Shown here: piece by piece, positions 7,594 through 16,550 of the stretch
How positions within the stretch are numbered: position 1 is the stretch's first letter
Layout of the letters: each line of letters opens with the position of its first letter
NCBI GenBank assembly: GCA_023397505.1
Contig: JAEWUC010000007.1
Location: 124,001 to 188,000, forward strand
Reading direction: 5' to 3'
Source: Bacteroidota bacterium
GTDB taxonomy: Bacteria; Bacteroidota; Ignavibacteria; Ignavibacteriales; Melioribacteraceae
DNA length: 64,000 nt
Program-made: the position numbers and the translations under genes
Notes under the pieces: model-generated
The model's input: only the letters and a program-made list of their open reading frames with translations
What the model was told of the DNA's origin: nothing
The model's database searches: none

Positions 7594-7683
7594 CGGAGAG
7601 AGAGAGATTCGAACTCTCGGTAGCGGTTTACCCACTACGACGGTTTAGCAAACCGTTGGTTTCAGCCACTCACCCATCTCTCC
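7594..7683 (-). tRNA. tRNA-Ser (anticodon GCT)
   Basis: 90-nt class II tRNA. The acceptor stem GGAGAGA/TCTCTCC is complete, with a G discriminator. The anticodon stem-loop ACGGTTTGCTAAACCGT carries GCT. A long variable arm and the T-arm GAGAGTTCGAATCTC follow. CCA is not encoded. The first 14 nt also encode the last codons of the upstream GIY-YIG gene. A damaged copy of the 5' half lies beyond that gene at 7941-8011. Confidence 0.95.
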
Positions 7684-7933
7684 GTGCTGAAATTATTATT
7701 AATCTTTTGAATGCTTCACCGCTTTTATAACTCTTAATTTGCATCTCGCGGTTGAAAGCTTCAGATTTACTTTCGTATTCTTCTTTATAAACAATTTCCC
7801 AAGGAACAAAGGTCTTAGTTGATTTAACTCTTTTCGAATTATGTTCAATAAGTCTTTTGTTGTAATCAGATGAATGTCCGATATAATATCTGTCAGCCGA
7901 ACAACTTTTCAATATGTAAACATAGTAACTCAT
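7670..7933 (-). CDS. Small GIY-YIG nuclease, inserted at tRNA-Ser
   Basis: 87 residues starting MSYYVYILKS, with YYIGHSSDYNKRLIEH (GIY-YIG core with the Arg helix) and a conserved Glu in the AFNREMQIKSYKSGEAFKRL segment. It is the single-domain, UPF0213/YhbQ-like kind. The start at 7933 is preferred over an in-frame start at 8005, because the latter would read through a palindromic insert and a tRNA fragment. The last codons (ending SARRDG and stop) are encoded by the 5' end of tRNA-Ser. The gene is thus bracketed by two copies of the tRNA 5' half, which suggests arrival by insertion. A sibling lies at 40688. Confidence 0.88.
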   Translation of the reverse strand: MSYYVYILKSCSADRYYIGHSSDYNKRLIEHNSKRVKSTKTFVPWEIVYKEEYESKSEAFNREMQIKSYKSGEAFKRLIIISARRDG

Positions 7934-7940
7934 AAAAGTT

Positions 7941-8011
7941 ACCGTTGGTTTTCCCGCCTTTGGCGGGATCTCGCCGGAGGCGATGACAGCCATTTTGGCA
8001 CCCATCTCTCC
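7941..8011 (-). pseudogene. Damaged copy of tRNA-Ser 5' half
   Basis: On the minus strand this reads GGAGAGATGGGTG, a small replacement, TGGCTG, a 35-bp insert, then AAACCAACGGT. These are the acceptor 5' strand, D-arm and start of the anticodon stem of tRNA-Ser at 7594-7683. The upstream flank GTGCTGAAATT is also shared. It lacks the anticodon and the whole 3' half, so it cannot make a tRNA. Confidence 0.85.
7952..7986. repeat. Short palindromic element inside tRNA-Ser fragment
   Basis: 35 bp made of two adjacent hairpins: TCCCGCC-TTT-GGCGGGA and TCGCC-GGA-GGCGA. It interrupts the tRNA fragment exactly between TGGCTG and AAACCAACGG. Its GC content is far above the surroundings. It looks like a miniature palindromic insertion. 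Confidence 0.65.
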
Positions 8012-8078
8012 GTGCTGAAATTTTCAAAAATTTGACGCGGCAATATAAAAAAGTTATATCGAATTTGAAAATACGTTC

Positions 8079-10325
8079 CTATAAATGATAGAACAATTTA
8101 TAAATCAATCTTGCATTAATCCCTGCTTCAGGAAGTATGATCTTCACCCTCGAAAGGTGATTGCGATGCTCTTTATTAAAAATATTCTCGATATTAAGTG
8201 AAATTGAATGTATAAAAATTCCTTTTTCAAAACTGTATTGACCGAAGGCATTTAATACAGCATAACCGGGAGTTATTTCTTCAAAAGTATCAACTTTATT
8301 TTGTGCCGATACAATTTCCGAGTTTACGCCAAAACTTAAATTATCTTCGGAATAATATAATCCCACAATTGTTTTGAACGGCGGAATTTGAGGAAGCGAA
8401 TTCCCATCATCTTTAAATTTGCCGCGTGTATAACTTGATGAAATTTCCAAGTTTATGTTTTCCAAAAAATTCCATTTTATTTGCCCTTCGAAACCGTAAA
8501 TTAAAGCCGACACACCGGAAGAAGCATAAATCGGTAGAAAAGTAGCGTAATTAATTTTGCCGGTATTTCGCGGGATAACGTAATTGTTCAAATCATTTCT
8601 GAAATAGTTTAAATGAAAAAACAAGTTTTTAAAGTTATGATAAATAAAAAACTCCGAACCGAAACCTGTTTCGGCACTTAAGTTTGGATTGCCAATTTCA
8701 TAAGAATAAGCAGCGAGATGAGGACCTTCGGAAAATAATTCCTCGATTGTGGGAACACGCGATGATCTGCTAAAATTAACGCCGATAAAAACAATATTTG
8801 TTAATTCATATAATACGGAAGCAGAAAGTGAATATGTGTTAAAAATTCGTTCGCGTATATGACCGATTTTGGCATCCGGCTTTTCTTTTTGAGGTGTAAT
8901 TTTATCATAATTAAATCTTGTAGAAGTTTCAAAACTAAAATTGCCGGCTGAAAACTCTTCGAACAAAAAAGCAGAAACATTTAATGATTTCGTCGGCGAA
9001 GTGAAAACAAATCCGCCGATATTAAAATCCCTGTGCTCGAAAGAAATACCTGCGATGCCGCTTCTAAAAAATCCGGTTTTCTTATGCGGAAGATTTATTT
9101 CGCCGGATTGATTAATTATTCTAAACTCAGAACCAATATTTCCACTCTTTTCAAATTCTTTATGACGGAACAAAGAAGAGCCATATTTTATATGAAGTTT
9201 GTGGAAATATTTCGACTCAATATTTATTTCGCTCAAAAAGTTAAACTGGTTTTTATACATGGAAATATCAACACCGTTTGGATGTGCGCCGATAAATCCG
9301 CCCGGTACTCCGTAGTCCAATTCAAATTTTCGGAATGATGCACCAATAACTCCGAACGAAGGAAAGTAACTTGAAGAAAAAGCATAATTAAGATTTTCTG
9401 AATTCGAGTTTTTCAACTTACCAACGGGAGTTGAAAGATCAGACGCCTTCTTTTGGCTGAGTTCAAAACGTGTTGCAAATTTTGAAATGGGGATTTCGGA
9501 AACGATTGATGTTAGATATCCCCGGTTTGCGGTTTCACCATAAAATCCTGCTGTTCCAAAAATGCCATCATGAATTTGTAGTGGTATCTCATTCCGCACA
9601 ACATTTACAACACCGCCGATTGTTACCGGAGTTTTTGTTAATACTTTCGGCCCCCTAATTACTTCAATACGTTCAGTTGAAAAAGGCTCTATTGTTACGG
9701 CATGATCGGGCGAAGTTGCGGATAAATCCGATGTTTTAATTCCGTCTTCTGAAATAAAAACTCTGTCTCCGCCGAGTCCGCGAATTACGGGTCGTGCCGG
9801 TGCCGGACCCATAGAACGAATTGCCAGGCCGGTTTCATTTTTTAGTGTAGCAGCAAGAGTTAATCCCAAGTTCTTTTGTAATTCTTTACCTTTTAAAACC
9901 TTTGTTAATTCTTGAATGTCTTCGAGTTTTGACAAACGATTTTGATCTGTTACAACTACGGTAGAAATTTCTATAGTTTTAGGAATCATATAAATAACAA
10001 ATACAGAATTATTTGATTCTTCGAATTTAATTTCTGAAAGATTCTCTTTGTATGCAACGTGAGTTATTCTTAATGTATAATTTGCTTCTGTTAAGTTGTT
10101 GAAAGAAAAATATCCTTCTGAATTGGTGGTTGCATAAAAATTCCTACCGATTATTTGAACAACCGCATTTGGAATAGTCTTATTTGATTCGCTGTCAATT
10201 ACTACTCCCTTTAAATTTCCTTTGAAAAGTTGGGAAGATTGAACCGGGCTTATTAACAAAAGGAGTATTAATAAAGTCCCCAAAAACAGGGGACTTTTTA
10301 TATTAAATAAGATAGTCATAATCAT
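8079..10325 (-). CDS. TonB-dependent outer-membrane receptor, ZnuD-like
   Basis: 748 residues: signal peptide (LLILLLLISPVQS), a carboxypeptidase-regulatory-like beta-sandwich (about 35-110, LKGVVIDSESNKTIPNAVV), a plug (RPVIRGLGGDRVFISEDG, IEVIRGPK) and a long beta-barrel. The plug passage SATSPDHAVTIEPFSTERI and the later YGVPGGFIGAHPNGVDI resemble ZnuD-type zinc/metal receptors, which points to metal import across the outer membrane. It is the last gene of a minus-strand set. Its ATG overlaps the stop of the lipoprotein gene by 4 bp, indicating translational coupling. The substrate assignment is inference from family resemblance and the His-rich neighbours. Confidence 0.85.
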   Translation of the reverse strand: MIMTILFNIKSPLFLGTLLILLLLISPVQSSQLFKGNLKGVVIDSESNKTIPNAVVQIIGRNFYATTNSEGYFSFNNLTEANYTLRITHVAYKENLSEIKFEESNNSVFVIYMIPKTIEISTVVVTDQNRLSKLEDIQELTKVLKGKELQKNLGLTLAATLKNETGLAIRSMGPAPARPVIRGLGGDRVFISEDGIKTSDLSATSPDHAVTIEPFSTERIEVIRGPKVLTKTPVTIGGVVNVVRNEIPLQIHDGIFGTAGFYGETANRGYLTSIVSEIPISKFATRFELSQKKASDLSTPVGKLKNSNSENLNYAFSSSYFPSFGVIGASFRKFELDYGVPGGFIGAHPNGVDISMYKNQFNFLSEINIESKYFHKLHIKYGSSLFRHKEFEKSGNIGSEFRIINQSGEINLPHKKTGFFRSGIAGISFEHRDFNIGGFVFTSPTKSLNVSAFLFEEFSAGNFSFETSTRFNYDKITPQKEKPDAKIGHIRERIFNTYSLSASVLYELTNIVFIGVNFSRSSRVPTIEELFSEGPHLAAYSYEIGNPNLSAETGFGSEFFIYHNFKNLFFHLNYFRNDLNNYVIPRNTGKINYATFLPIYASSGVSALIYGFEGQIKWNFLENINLEISSSYTRGKFKDDGNSLPQIPPFKTIVGLYYSEDNLSFGVNSEIVSAQNKVDTFEEITPGYAVLNAFGQYSFEKGIFIHSISLNIENIFNKEHRNHLSRVKIILPEAGINARLIYKLFYHL

Positions 10326-10801
10326 TCGTAAATTTTTAACGGAATTTTACCGGTGCGGTAATCTGCGTGCCCTTCATGTTCGATAAAGAATTCAATATTT
10401 GTAATTCCGCTTTTTATGCCATCGATATGAAATTCAAATCCGCCTTCTTCGCCTGCGTGCTGCCAAAGTTTGGCAATTGTTACGTCTTCAATTTGTGCTG
10501 TGAAGGAATGATGCTCATCTTCGGGCGCATCAACTAAGACTTCATCTTCATTATAAAATTTTACCGAGAAATGATCGCTTCTTTTTCCGGCTTCGGCATA
10601 AAGAGTATCGGTAGTTTCACCGCGTAAGATTTTCACAACCATTTTACCGCTTGCATCATAAATTACCATTCCTATCGCTTCGAAATGATTTTCAGTCGGC
10701 GAAAGCGGATCATCATCTTTACTGCATGAAGTAATTGTGAATGAAACGATTATAACAAAAAGTGCAATAAACAAATTTTTAAAATGTTTATGGAATAACA
10801 T
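10322..10801 (-). CDS. Lipoprotein of the metal-receptor operon
   Basis: 159 residues with a lipoprotein signal (hydrophobic stretch ending TITSC at the lipobox). The mature part is rich in acidic residues and His (EDEHHSF, LWQHAGEEGGFEFHIDG, EHEGHADYRT). I recognise this as a small lipoprotein family found beside ZnuD-like TonB receptors, without a named function. It may bind metal at the cell surface or periplasm. It is coupled to the receptor by a 4-bp overlap and lies 52 bp downstream of the His-rich gene at 10854. Confidence 0.8.
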   Translation of the reverse strand: MLFHKHFKNLFIALFVIIVSFTITSCSKDDDPLSPTENHFEAIGMVIYDASGKMVVKILRGETTDTLYAEAGKRSDHFSVKFYNEDEVLVDAPEDEHHSFTAQIEDVTIAKLWQHAGEEGGFEFHIDGIKSGITNIEFFIEHEGHADYRTGKIPLKIYE

Positions 10802-10853
10802 CTCATCCTCCTCAAAGTTGAGTTATAAAATAGATTAAGAAATAAAGTTAGGA

Positions 10854-11201
10854 TTAAGATGCCGTGGGCGGTGCTCTAAGTTGTAAAGATCTTTTAAAAA
10901 TTTGAAGTGGTCTTGATTGCGAATCAAGCTGTATTTCTGTTGATGTTAATTTTGTTGCTGTAGTACTTTCGTTTTGAGTACAGCATGTATATAAACTATT
11001 CGAAAAGGAAACTAAACGGCAGTTGTTTTCTGAATCAAGGAATGGATGATGTGTTTTCCCTTCATGACCTATTTCGTAATTAATATTATTCGAATGAGTA
11101 TGAATCCCGTGAGTATGCAGCGAAGCATAAAAAATAAAAAAAGAATAAAACGCTAAGAAAAACGCCGCGAAGTTTTTTATATGTTTTCTTTTACCGATCA
11201 T
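10854..11201 (-). CDS. His-rich small exported protein (DUF2946-like)
   Basis: 115 residues: positively charged start, one transmembrane or signal segment (about 10-28), then a His-rich stretch (HTHGIHTHSN, GHEGKTHHPF), several Cys (NNCRL, TCCTQ) and a tail ending LRAPPTAS. The layout resembles the DUF2946-type proteins often placed upstream of metal-related receptors. First gene of the minus-strand trio. Likely metal binding, as inferred from composition and context. Confidence 0.7.
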   Translation of the reverse strand: MIGKRKHIKNFAAFFLAFYSFFIFYASLHTHGIHTHSNNINYEIGHEGKTHHPFLDSENNCRLVSFSNSLYTCCTQNESTTATKLTSTEIQLDSQSRPLQIFKRSLQLRAPPTAS

Positions 11202-11253
11202 ATTTTACCTCGGCAAATATAGATATTCTTGTACATTCAAAACAATACCAAAT

Positions 11254-11282
11254 AACTTATTTATTGATTCTAAAAATAAGTT
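11254..11282. promoter_or_regulatory. Inverted repeat between metal operon and acs
   Basis: AACTTATTT and AAATAAGTT (9 bp, perfect) separated by 11 nt, in the 118-bp divergent region between the His-rich gene and acetyl-CoA synthetase. It could be an operator for either side. No regulator can be named. Confidence 0.35.
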
Positions 11283-11319
11283 GGATTATCTTTTTAAAGA
11301 TTTTTTAACGAGGAAAGCT

Positions 11320-13212
11320 ATGAATAGCAAAAAACTATCAGGAGAAGTTTTTTATCCATCAGAAAGTGTTATTGAAAAAGCACAAATAAAAAATTGGGAA
11401 GAACTTGATAAGATAGCAAAGAAAGATTATCCGGGTTTCTGGTCTGAAATTGCTGATGAACTTCATTGGTTTAAAAAGTGGGATAAAGTAATTGATGATT
11501 CCGAAAAACCATTTTATAAATGGTTCACTTCTGCAAAAACAAATATTGTTTATAATTGTCTAGATACTCATATAAAAACTTTTAGGCGTAACAAACTTGC
11601 ATTGATTTGGGAAGGTGAGGACGGCGAAAGCCGGACATTCTCATACTATGCATTACATAGAGAGACATGCAAGTTTGCTAATGTTTTAAAAAGTCTGGGT
11701 GTTCAAAAAGGCGACCGTGTTACAATTTATATGGGCAGAACTCCTGAAATAATTATGGCAATGTTGGCTTGTGCTCGAATTGGTGCAATTCATTCAGTTG
11801 TGTACGGAGGTTTTTCTGTCGAATCTCTTTCAGAAAGAATAGAAGACAGCAACTCAAAAGTATTGATCGTTTCCGACGGCGCATACCAACGTGGTAAAAT
11901 TATTCCTTTAAAACAAATTGCAGATGAAGCATTGCAGCGCTGCGGCACTGTTGAACATGTTCTTGTTGTTAAACGAACCGGGCAGGAAATTAATATGGAG
12001 CAGGGCCGCGATATGTGGCTTCATGAATTAATGAACCTTCCAATCGCAACAAATAATTGCGCATTGGAAATTATGGATGCCGAAGATCCTCTGTTTATTC
12101 TTTATACTTCCGGCACTACCGGAAAGCCGAAAGCCATTCTTCACACCCACGGCGGATACATGGTTGGAACATACGCAACATTAAAATACGTTTTTGATAT
12201 TCACGAAGAAGACCGCTATTGGTGCGCTGCCGATCCCGGCTGGATTACAGGCCATAGTTATATTGTGTACGGACCTTTGTTAAACGGGGCAACATCGTTT
12301 CTTTACGAAGGCGCTCCCAATTTTCCGTACCCAAACAGATGGTGGTCGATGGTTGAACGTTACGGTATAAATATTTTATATACTGCACCGACGGCAATAC
12401 GCGGACTTATGCGCTTTGGCGAATCGTGGGTAAACCGGCACGATCTTTCTTCTTTAAGATTACTTGGTTCTGTGGGTGAACCGATAAATCCCGAAGCATG
12501 GAAGTGGTATTATAAAATTGTTGGAAAAGAAAAATGCCCGATCATGGATACGTGGTGGCAAACAGAAACAGGAATGTTTATGATTACGCCAATGCCGAGT
12601 GTACCTTTAAAACCCGGTTCCGGCACGAAACCTTTCCCCGGAATTGAAATGGATATTGTTGACGAAGAAGGCAAATCGGTTAAGCCAAACGAGGAAGGAT
12701 TTTTAGTTATTAAAACACCTTGGCCTGCAATGATTAGAACTGTTTATAAAGACCCGGAAAGATATGTAAACCAGTATTGGAGTAAATACCCCGGTGTATA
12801 TTTAACCGGCGATAGCGCACGCAGAGACGAAGACGGGTATTTCTGGATTATTGGAAGAGTTGACGATGTAATAAAAGTCTCCGGCTATCGGCTCGGCACC
12901 GCAGAAATTGAAAGCGCTCTTGTAAGTCATCATGCCGTTGCAGAAGCTGCTGCAATCGGACTTCCTCACGAAGTTAAAGGGAATGCAATTCACGCATTTG
13001 TAATTTTAAAAACCGGTATTGAAAAGAATCCAGCTTTACTTGAAGAGTTGCGTCAGCATGTTAGTCATGAAGTGGGACCAATAGCAAAGCCCGAACACAT
13101 TGAGTTTGTTGATTCTCTTCCCAAAACAAGAAGCGGTAAAATCATGAGAAGAGTTCTGAAAGCTAGGGCATTGGGGCAAGACCCCGGCAATCTTTCAACT
13201 CTTGAAGAATAG
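11320..13212 (+). CDS. acs: Acetyl-CoA synthetase (AMP-forming)
   Basis: Activates acetate with ATP and CoA. ATG at 11320 is chosen, with GAGGAAAG upstream; an in-frame TTG at 11281 would add 13 residues. 630 residues, typical. Visible motifs: the P-loop-like YTSGTTGKPKAILHTHGG, DTWWQTETG, YLTGDSARRDEDGYFWIIGR, the hinge, and PKTRSGKIMRR with the conserved acetylatable Lys. The DDVIKVSGYRLGTAEIE segment is typical of acyl-CoA synthetases. Single-gene unit with a terminator 8 bp after the stop. Probably supports acetate assimilation together with citrate synthase. Confidence 0.97.
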   Translation: MNSKKLSGEVFYPSESVIEKAQIKNWEELDKIAKKDYPGFWSEIADELHWFKKWDKVIDDSEKPFYKWFTSAKTNIVYNCLDTHIKTFRRNKLALIWEGEDGESRTFSYYALHRETCKFANVLKSLGVQKGDRVTIYMGRTPEIIMAMLACARIGAIHSVVYGGFSVESLSERIEDSNSKVLIVSDGAYQRGKIIPLKQIADEALQRCGTVEHVLVVKRTGQEINMEQGRDMWLHELMNLPIATNNCALEIMDAEDPLFILYTSGTTGKPKAILHTHGGYMVGTYATLKYVFDIHEEDRYWCAADPGWITGHSYIVYGPLLNGATSFLYEGAPNFPYPNRWWSMVERYGINILYTAPTAIRGLMRFGESWVNRHDLSSLRLLGSVGEPINPEAWKWYYKIVGKEKCPIMDTWWQTETGMFMITPMPSVPLKPGSGTKPFPGIEMDIVDEEGKSVKPNEEGFLVIKTPWPAMIRTVYKDPERYVNQYWSKYPGVYLTGDSARRDEDGYFWIIGRVDDVIKVSGYRLGTAEIESALVSHHAVAEAAAIGLPHEVKGNAIHAFVILKTGIEKNPALLEELRQHVSHEVGPIAKPEHIEFVDSLPKTRSGKIMRRVLKARALGQDPGNLSTLEE

Positions 13213-13220
13213 CTATAAAG

Positions 13221-13255
13221 AAAATCCATACCAAAAATTAGGTGTGGATTTTTTA
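13221..13255 (+). terminator. Intrinsic terminator after acs
   Basis: AAAATCCATACC pairs with GGTGTGGATTTT (one wobble) around an 8-nt loop, followed by Ts. Confidence 0.75.
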
Positions 13256-13316
13256 ACATAAAAGTTTATTTTCAACACTCAAATTATTGAATTGTCCTTT
13301 TCGGGGGTTTCTGCTG

Positions 13317-15551
13317 ATGCTTCTTAAAAAAATCTTTTTTCTCATCCTTGTATTCATTTCTGTTCAAACATTATTATTTGCGCAAGAATACGGAACTTTG
13401 CGTGGATTAGTAACAGACTCAACTTCAAGCGAAGTTCTTGCATACGGAAATGTGTTCATAAAAGAATTGGGTAAGGGCACTTCAACAGATGCGCGGGGAT
13501 ATTTTTTAATTCCACAAATTCCCGCAGAGCAAAATTTCACTCTTATAATTTCTTATGTTGGTTACCGGACAAAGCAAATAACTATTAAGCTGGGCAAAAA
13601 CAAAGTTACTCATTACGATATTAAACTTAGTCCGGCAGGTGTTGAACTTCAAACTATTGAAAAGATTGGCGAAAGAGTAATTGAAAGAAATGAAACGGAT
13701 ATTAGTCTTCAACGTATCGCCATACGCGATTTGGAAGCTATGCCAAAAGGAGTTGAAACAGATATATTTCGTTCGCTGCAATATATGCCCGGTGTTCAAT
13801 CAACCGGCGACGTTTCTGCACGGTTTTATGTCCGCGGCGGGGCGGCAAATCAAAATTTAGTTTTGATTGACGGCATCACGGTTTATAATCCTTTTCACGC
13901 GCTCGGTTTGTTCAGCGTTATCGATCCCGACATGATTAACAATGTAGAGTTTTACAAAGGCGGGTTCAGCGCAGACCTGGGCGGAAGACTATCTTCAGTT
14001 ATGAAAGTAATTACAAAAGATGGGAACAAAAACCGTTTCAGTGCGAAAGGTTCTGCTAGTTTGTTGTCTGGTAAGTTTTTACTCGAAGGCCCGGTGCCGG
14101 GCGGTTCGTTTATCATGACCGGAAGAAAAAGTTATTCTAACCAGATAATGAAAAAATTTTTGAATGAACAAAGTGTACCGGTGGATTTTTATGACTTCTC
14201 GTTCAAAACAAATTTTGCAAGTTCCGATTTTATTGAAGGTGCTAAATTTACGTTCAACGGATTTTTTAGCGGCGATAACATCAACAACGAAGATCCGCGT
14301 ATTGAAGATTTTAAATGGTCGAATAATATTTTTGGTTTTAAATGGTTCCAAGTTGGTGATAGCCCTTTGTTTTATGAACTTGGAGTTTCATTAAGCAGTT
14401 TCAAAGGCAGCGTGATTCCCAAACTTAGTAATGTTAGGGAGACCGATAATAAAATTGACGACATAACTTTACAGATGGATTTTACATATATGTTCGACAG
14501 TAAGGATGAAATAGGAATCGGATTTCATGTTAAACAAATCAATGCCGATTTGTTCTTAGAGAATGATAAAGGCATTCCGACCAATCTTGGTTCATCCGGT
14601 GCGAATATTACATTTTATGCAAAATATAAATTTCTACAATTGGAATGGCTTGGAGTTGATGTTGGAACAAGATTAAACCTCACAACAATTTCCAAGAATA
14701 AGAATTCTGTATTCGCTGAACCTCGATTAAGTTTTAATCTAAGTATAATTCCGGAGATTTCAATTAAAGGGGCGGTTGGAATTTTCCAGCAAGAATTAGC
14801 AACGCTCAGTGATGAAAACAGCGTTATAAATATTTTTGAACCATGGATAATTGCGCCGGATTATATCGGGCCTTCGAAATCGAAACATTATATTTTAGGA
14901 ATTGAAACGAATCCATTCAATGGATTGATATTAAGTGTGGAGGGATATTATAAAACTACAAAAGACATTCCTTATATAAATGATAAAAAATTATTGCAGT
15001 CGGATCACGATTTTATACCGGGCGACGGTGAAGCATACGGCGTAGAATCAATGATGAAAATTACTCCTGATCCTTTCATATTCACTGCATCTTATACTTT
15101 TGCGCACGCTTATAAAGAAATTAACGGGCTTAGATATTATCCACGTTACGATATTCGCCATACCGTTAACCTTTCACTCGAAGTTAACTTAGGTGCAGGC
15201 TGGTCGGCTAGTTCGGCTTGGAATTATAATTCCGGTTTACCGTTTACCCAATTGTTGGGTTATTACGATAAATATTATTTACAGGATATTTTTGCGCCCT
15301 GGGATGAATTCGATCCGCGTATTCCGTTTGGAATTATCGGCATTCAAAACCTGGCACGTTTGCCTGTATATCACCGCCTCGATTTCACGGTTTCTAAAAA
15401 ACTCAGTTTCGATTTTATGAATGTATATATCGACTTAAGCGCAATTAACGTTTATAACAGGAAAAACATTTTTTACTTTAAACGCGATACTGGCGAGCGC
15501 GTAAATATGCTTCCTTTTCTACCAACAGCAACTGTAAAGGTTGAATTATGA
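13317..15551 (+). CDS. TonB-dependent receptor with carboxypeptidase-like domain
   Basis: About 744 residues from the ATG at 13317, which gives a proper signal peptide (MLLKKIFFLILVFIS... ending LFAQ). The longer TTG start at 13287 adds ten residues before it. A regulatory beta-sandwich (YGTLRGLVTDSTSSEVL) is followed by the plug (MPGVQSTGDVSARFYVRGG, NLVLIDGITVYNPFH, VEFYKGGFSADLGGRLSSVM) and a 22-strand-type barrel. It is a SusC-like/DUF4249-partnered receptor rather than a siderophore receptor by its neighbours. The stop overlaps the next ATG by 4 bp. Substrate unknown. Confidence 0.9.
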   Translation: MLLKKIFFLILVFISVQTLLFAQEYGTLRGLVTDSTSSEVLAYGNVFIKELGKGTSTDARGYFLIPQIPAEQNFTLIISYVGYRTKQITIKLGKNKVTHYDIKLSPAGVELQTIEKIGERVIERNETDISLQRIAIRDLEAMPKGVETDIFRSLQYMPGVQSTGDVSARFYVRGGAANQNLVLIDGITVYNPFHALGLFSVIDPDMINNVEFYKGGFSADLGGRLSSVMKVITKDGNKNRFSAKGSASLLSGKFLLEGPVPGGSFIMTGRKSYSNQIMKKFLNEQSVPVDFYDFSFKTNFASSDFIEGAKFTFNGFFSGDNINNEDPRIEDFKWSNNIFGFKWFQVGDSPLFYELGVSLSSFKGSVIPKLSNVRETDNKIDDITLQMDFTYMFDSKDEIGIGFHVKQINADLFLENDKGIPTNLGSSGANITFYAKYKFLQLEWLGVDVGTRLNLTTISKNKNSVFAEPRLSFNLSIIPEISIKGAVGIFQQELATLSDENSVINIFEPWIIAPDYIGPSKSKHYILGIETNPFNGLILSVEGYYKTTKDIPYINDKKLLQSDHDFIPGDGEAYGVESMMKITPDPFIFTASYTFAHAYKEINGLRYYPRYDIRHTVNLSLEVNLGAGWSASSAWNYNSGLPFTQLLGYYDKYYLQDIFAPWDEFDPRIPFGIIGIQNLARLPVYHRLDFTVSKKLSFDFMNVYIDLSAINVYNRKNIFYFKRDTGERVNMLPFLPTATVKVEL

Positions 15552-16525
15552 AAAATTTCATAAAACTTATATTCGGCTTTGCGATTTTTATAGCTTTCGT
15601 TTCGTGCGAAGATAATGTAAATCCTTTTGGCGATCTTGAAGAAAAATATGTTTTGAATTGTGTTATTCGCGGCGATTCTACTTTTCAAACTGCGACATTA
15701 ACAAAAAGCTATCAGGTTACAAACGGAGATCCGTATTCAATAATAGATGACCCCGCTGTTAAAGGCGCTACCATTAGAATATGGAATCAAAATGATAAAG
15801 TAACAGTTTTGAGAGATACCACAATTAGCGAACCTGAAGGTTCCAATTATAAAAAGCCATACACTGTTTTTTATACAAATGATTTTCAACCGGCCGAAAA
15901 TTCTTCTGTTGAAATAGAAGCAATTTTACCTGATGGGAAAAAACTTAGATCGACAGCTTTGGTGCCTGCAAAAATATTAATTCGCGAAAGCCAGAGTACC
16001 GGGCAAATACCTCCCAAGGAAGGCGACAAAATCTATGTGAAATGGGAAAGCGCACAAAAGCAGCCGCTGTTTGTAATCCGGCTGGCTATCTATTATTTCA
16101 AACATGAAGATGGTGTTAAAAAAAGAAATGTTCTAACTGTCCCGTTGTATTACACAAATTATGCGGGCGAATTTATACCTATAAATCCTAAACCGCAGAG
16201 CGAGCTTTCTTACGAAGTAAGCATGGAAACAATAAGTAAAGCAATGGAGTTGATTTCAAAAGGGGATGCAAACAAAGGACGATATGAAATTCTAAGTTGT
16301 ATTGCTGAAGTTCTTTCACTTAACGAGGAATTAAGCTTCTATTACAACGGAACCATTCGCGGCAACGATCATTACTCCGTTAAACTCGATGAAACGGATT
16401 TTTCAAATATAGAAAATGGCAGCGGACTATTCGGAGTTTATATGCGTTCGTATTTTGTTATTCGATTTAAGCATTCTTACATTTCTTCATTCGGGTATAT
16501 TGCGGGGTTGGCGGATGTGCTATAA
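15548..16525 (+). CDS. DUF4249-type lipoprotein
   Basis: 325 residues starting with a lipoprotein signal (IFIAFVSCED). A beta-rich mature part includes YVLNCVIRGD, ATLTKSYQV and KGATIRIWN, matching the DUF4249 pattern seen in lipoproteins encoded directly after TonB-dependent receptors in Bacteroidota. Coupled to the receptor by an ATGA overlap. Probably a surface partner of that receptor. Ligand unknown. Confidence 0.8.
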   Translation: MKNFIKLIFGFAIFIAFVSCEDNVNPFGDLEEKYVLNCVIRGDSTFQTATLTKSYQVTNGDPYSIIDDPAVKGATIRIWNQNDKVTVLRDTTISEPEGSNYKKPYTVFYTNDFQPAENSSVEIEAILPDGKKLRSTALVPAKILIRESQSTGQIPPKEGDKIYVKWESAQKQPLFVIRLAIYYFKHEDGVKKRNVLTVPLYYTNYAGEFIPINPKPQSELSYEVSMETISKAMELISKGDANKGRYEILSCIAEVLSLNEELSFYYNGTIRGNDHYSVKLDETDFSNIENGSGLFGVYMRSYFVIRFKHSYISSFGYIAGLADVL

Positions 16526-16550
16526 TTCAATAAAGAAAAATTATAACAAT

